From Verrucomicrobiota bacterium (GTDB taxonomy: Bacteria > Verrucomicrobiota > Verrucomicrobiia > Chthoniobacterales > UBA10450): a stretch of 16,041 nt of DNA. A model generated the notes under the pieces. That model saw nothing but the letters and a program-made list of their open reading frames with translations. It did no database searches and was not told the DNA's origin. Shown piece by piece: positions 14,374 to 16,041 of this stretch (position 1 is its first letter; each line of letters starts with the position of its first letter). A program made the position numbers and the translations under genes. The stretch is from positions 1-16,041 of the forward strand of contig QHON01000180.1 of assembly GCA_003218815.1 (NCBI GenBank), written 5' to 3'.

Positions 14374-15996
14374 TCAATTTCTAGCCGTCCCTGGCTTGAT
14401 AGAATAAATGAACCATTTAGGATTGCGCTGGTACAGGCGACAGACCCGTTGAAAATGCGCGAGCAAAAGCGGATGATCTCGTTCAAGTTTCGCTTGCTGT
14501 GCCGCGACGATGCCCAACCAGACTGCCCCTTCAGTACGGAGTTCTTCAAACATCTGAATCGATTCGCGATCATCTGCAGGAAGCTCGGTCACGTCTAGAG
14601 TTGGTGGCGGGGGGAGGAGCCAACCACGCCGTTGGCTATAATATATAACGATCGGATCACCCAGAACATTTGCCATCGTGATGACGAGGTCACGCGGCTG
14701 ACTTACCTGGCGCAGGGCCAATCCCAATTTATAGCCTTGCTGTGCATAAGGATAACACATTCTGATCAAAGCTATCGTTCCCGACACTGTAATAATAATC
14801 AAGGAAACTGCGATTACCCTTCTTCTTACGAGCGCTCTGCTGGAAGACCGCACGATCCGGGCAAAAACCGACGCAATTGTCATGATTGCATCGCTGGACA
14901 CCGCCGCAGCCGCAGGATTGATGATGTGAAAGTTCTGCGGGTTCAGAACCAATTCCCTCGCTGCTACTATATAAAGAGGAACCATTCCAAGGAGCCACCA
15001 ATGGAATAGCCATGGAGCCACAGCCGAGGTACGTTTCTCCGAATCAACAGCGCGAAATGGAAAGATTACTCCCAGTGCGACCAGAACGATAACAGGTGGA
15101 GTCCACAGCGCCGTAGTGAACCACCAAACTAGACGGCCGAAGAAGTAATTTTCATCCCACCACTGCTTCAAACCCTGATCCCAAAGCAAGTACCCCGAAA
15201 AAGACACGTGATAGGGCGGGTACGAATGACCAAGATGTCTGGCCCAAAGATAGTATGCAATGACCGGGACAAGACCTAGTACGGCGACGATGCCCATTAC
15301 GCCTAGTCTCCTCGGTTTTAGCTTGTGGCGACGACGCAGGATCGTGAGCGTCGCATAGAGCATCGCGAAGCCAACGACGAGCCCAGGGGGTTTGGTTAAT
15401 ACGCCCCATGTACCGATGACACCGGATAGCAGTAGAAAGCGTAATCGGTCTGTTTGTAAATAAACGATCAACATCCAAACGCTGGTTGTCATCAATGCGA
15501 CCATCGCAGGATCAGAAAGAAACGAACGCTCGATGAAAATACTTCCTGGTAACAGAGCCATCACCGCAGCGCTCAGAAGTGCGCGTTCTTCATCCCAAAT
15601 CCGCCGAACAAGTTGATAAAGTGCAAAGATGCCCCATAGGCCAAAGAACGCAGCCACACTCCGTCCGACCCACTCATGTTCGCCCACGATCATGTAGAAC
15701 AGCGCTGCGATATAACTGACGGTTTGGAATTCAAATCCCGAGTAGCCAGGGCCCGGTCCAGACCAGTTGACCTCTGGATAAAAGATATTCCAGCTCCTGT
15801 GGCAGAAGTTCTCGGCCATCATAGCATTAATGGTCTGTCGCCAACTAAAGAAATCGGTGAAAGGCTGAGTAGTGGTACTGAATCGCAACAGCGCGCCCAA
15901 CACCAGGATACCTACCAATAAGAAAGCGCTTGGCGACCCGAGGCCGGGAATGGGGTTTTTAAAATGAAATTTCATTCGACTGGATGACCGTAGCAT
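14374..15996 (-). CDS. GT39/ArnT-like membrane glycosyltransferase (dolichyl-phosphate-mannose-mannosyltransferase type)
   Basis: A 540-residue polytopic protein with about ten to eleven hydrophobic segments. The N-terminal part carries the GT-C pattern: first helix (24-40), an external loop TQPFTDFFSWRQTINAMMAENF with candidate catalytic D48 and SWRQ (51-54), GFEFQTVSYIAALFYMIVGE, RSFLSDPAMV (SDP 161-163) and LTKPPGL (200-206). Such enzymes use polyprenyl-phosphate sugars to glycosylate lipids, glycans or proteins on the periplasmic side; the substrate here is unknown. The C-terminal ~110 residues after the last helix are soluble and likely periplasmic. ATG 15996 is used; an ATG seven codons later (15975) is also possible. 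With gmd nearby it suggests a surface-glycan region that continues to the right. Confidence 0.8.
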   Translation of the reverse strand: MLRSSSRMKFHFKNPIPGLGSPSAFLLVGILVLGALLRFSTTTQPFTDFFSWRQTINAMMAENFCHRSWNIFYPEVNWSGPGPGYSGFEFQTVSYIAALFYMIVGEHEWVGRSVAAFFGLWGIFALYQLVRRIWDEERALLSAAVMALLPGSIFIERSFLSDPAMVALMTTSVWMLIVYLQTDRLRFLLLSGVIGTWGVLTKPPGLVVGFAMLYATLTILRRRHKLKPRRLGVMGIVAVLGLVPVIAYYLWARHLGHSYPPYHVSFSGYLLWDQGLKQWWDENYFFGRLVWWFTTALWTPPVIVLVALGVIFPFRAVDSEKRTSAVAPWLFHWWLLGMVPLYIVAARELVLNPQNFHIINPAAAAVSSDAIMTIASVFARIVRSSSRALVRRRVIAVSLIIITVSGTIALIRMCYPYAQQGYKLGLALRQVSQPRDLVITMANVLGDPIVIYYSQRRGWLLPPPPTLDVTELPADDRESIQMFEELRTEGAVWLGIVAAQQAKLERDHPLLLAHFQRVCRLYQRNPKWFIYSIKPGTARN

Positions 15997-16041
15997 GGAG
16001 ATTTAGGGACGGTTGGTCGATTGTTGAATTTAGCCAGATTT

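Overview
The window looks like a chromosomal segment of a Gram-negative bacterium, probably a soil-type Verrucomicrobiota (Chthoniobacterales-like). That placement is an inference from gene order and protein style, not from a marker gene. Evidence for a Gram-negative envelope is direct: a Kdo synthase gene is overlapped by three lipopolysaccharide (LPS) transport genes. There are no tRNA or rRNA genes, insertion sequences or CRISPR arrays, and most of the content is housekeeping and envelope biogenesis.

Left part, minus strand (1-5640). A leftward series runs uspA-like gene, TMEM164/YwaF-like membrane protein, kdsA, lptC-like, lptA-like, lptB. The last four overlap one another and supply Kdo plus an LPS export bridge. 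After lptB there is a 228-base gap and then a CPA2-type Na+/H+ (cation:proton) antiporter gene that runs off the left edge. Its leader carries the primary-sequence signature of a fluoride riboswitch (crcB motif), with a visible expression platform that can mask a strong Shine-Dalgarno sequence. The antiporter reading frame is broken by a one-base shift near position 685, so the locus is either a decaying fluoride-response gene or holds a sequence error.

Middle part, plus strand (5789-12475). A rightward, tightly packed series runs coaD, DUF177/YceD, rpmF, plsX, fabH, a class III nucleotide cyclase fused to TolB-like and TPR regions, tatD, and an L,D-transpeptidase lipoprotein. Several junctions are ATGA overlaps. 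The first five genes are the familiar CoA / L32 / fatty-acid and phospholipid initiation cluster. The cyclase, the TatD hydrolase and the cell-wall cross-linking enzyme appear to be co-transcribed behind it.

Right part, minus strand (12505-15996). A GT39/ArnT-like membrane glycosyltransferase, RNase PH (rph) and GDP-mannose 4,6-dehydratase (gmd) run leftward and converge with the transpeptidase gene over a short hairpin. The glycosyltransferase and gmd suggest the edge of a surface-polysaccharide or glycan region, with rph as a housekeeping gene between them.

Apart from the riboswitch and antiporter, the points worth a second look are a soluble cyclase-TolB-TPR protein with intact catalytic residues inside a lipid-synthesis operon, a TatD with an unusual insertion, a DUF177 protein lacking the usual cysteine-rich tail, and several strong inverted repeats.
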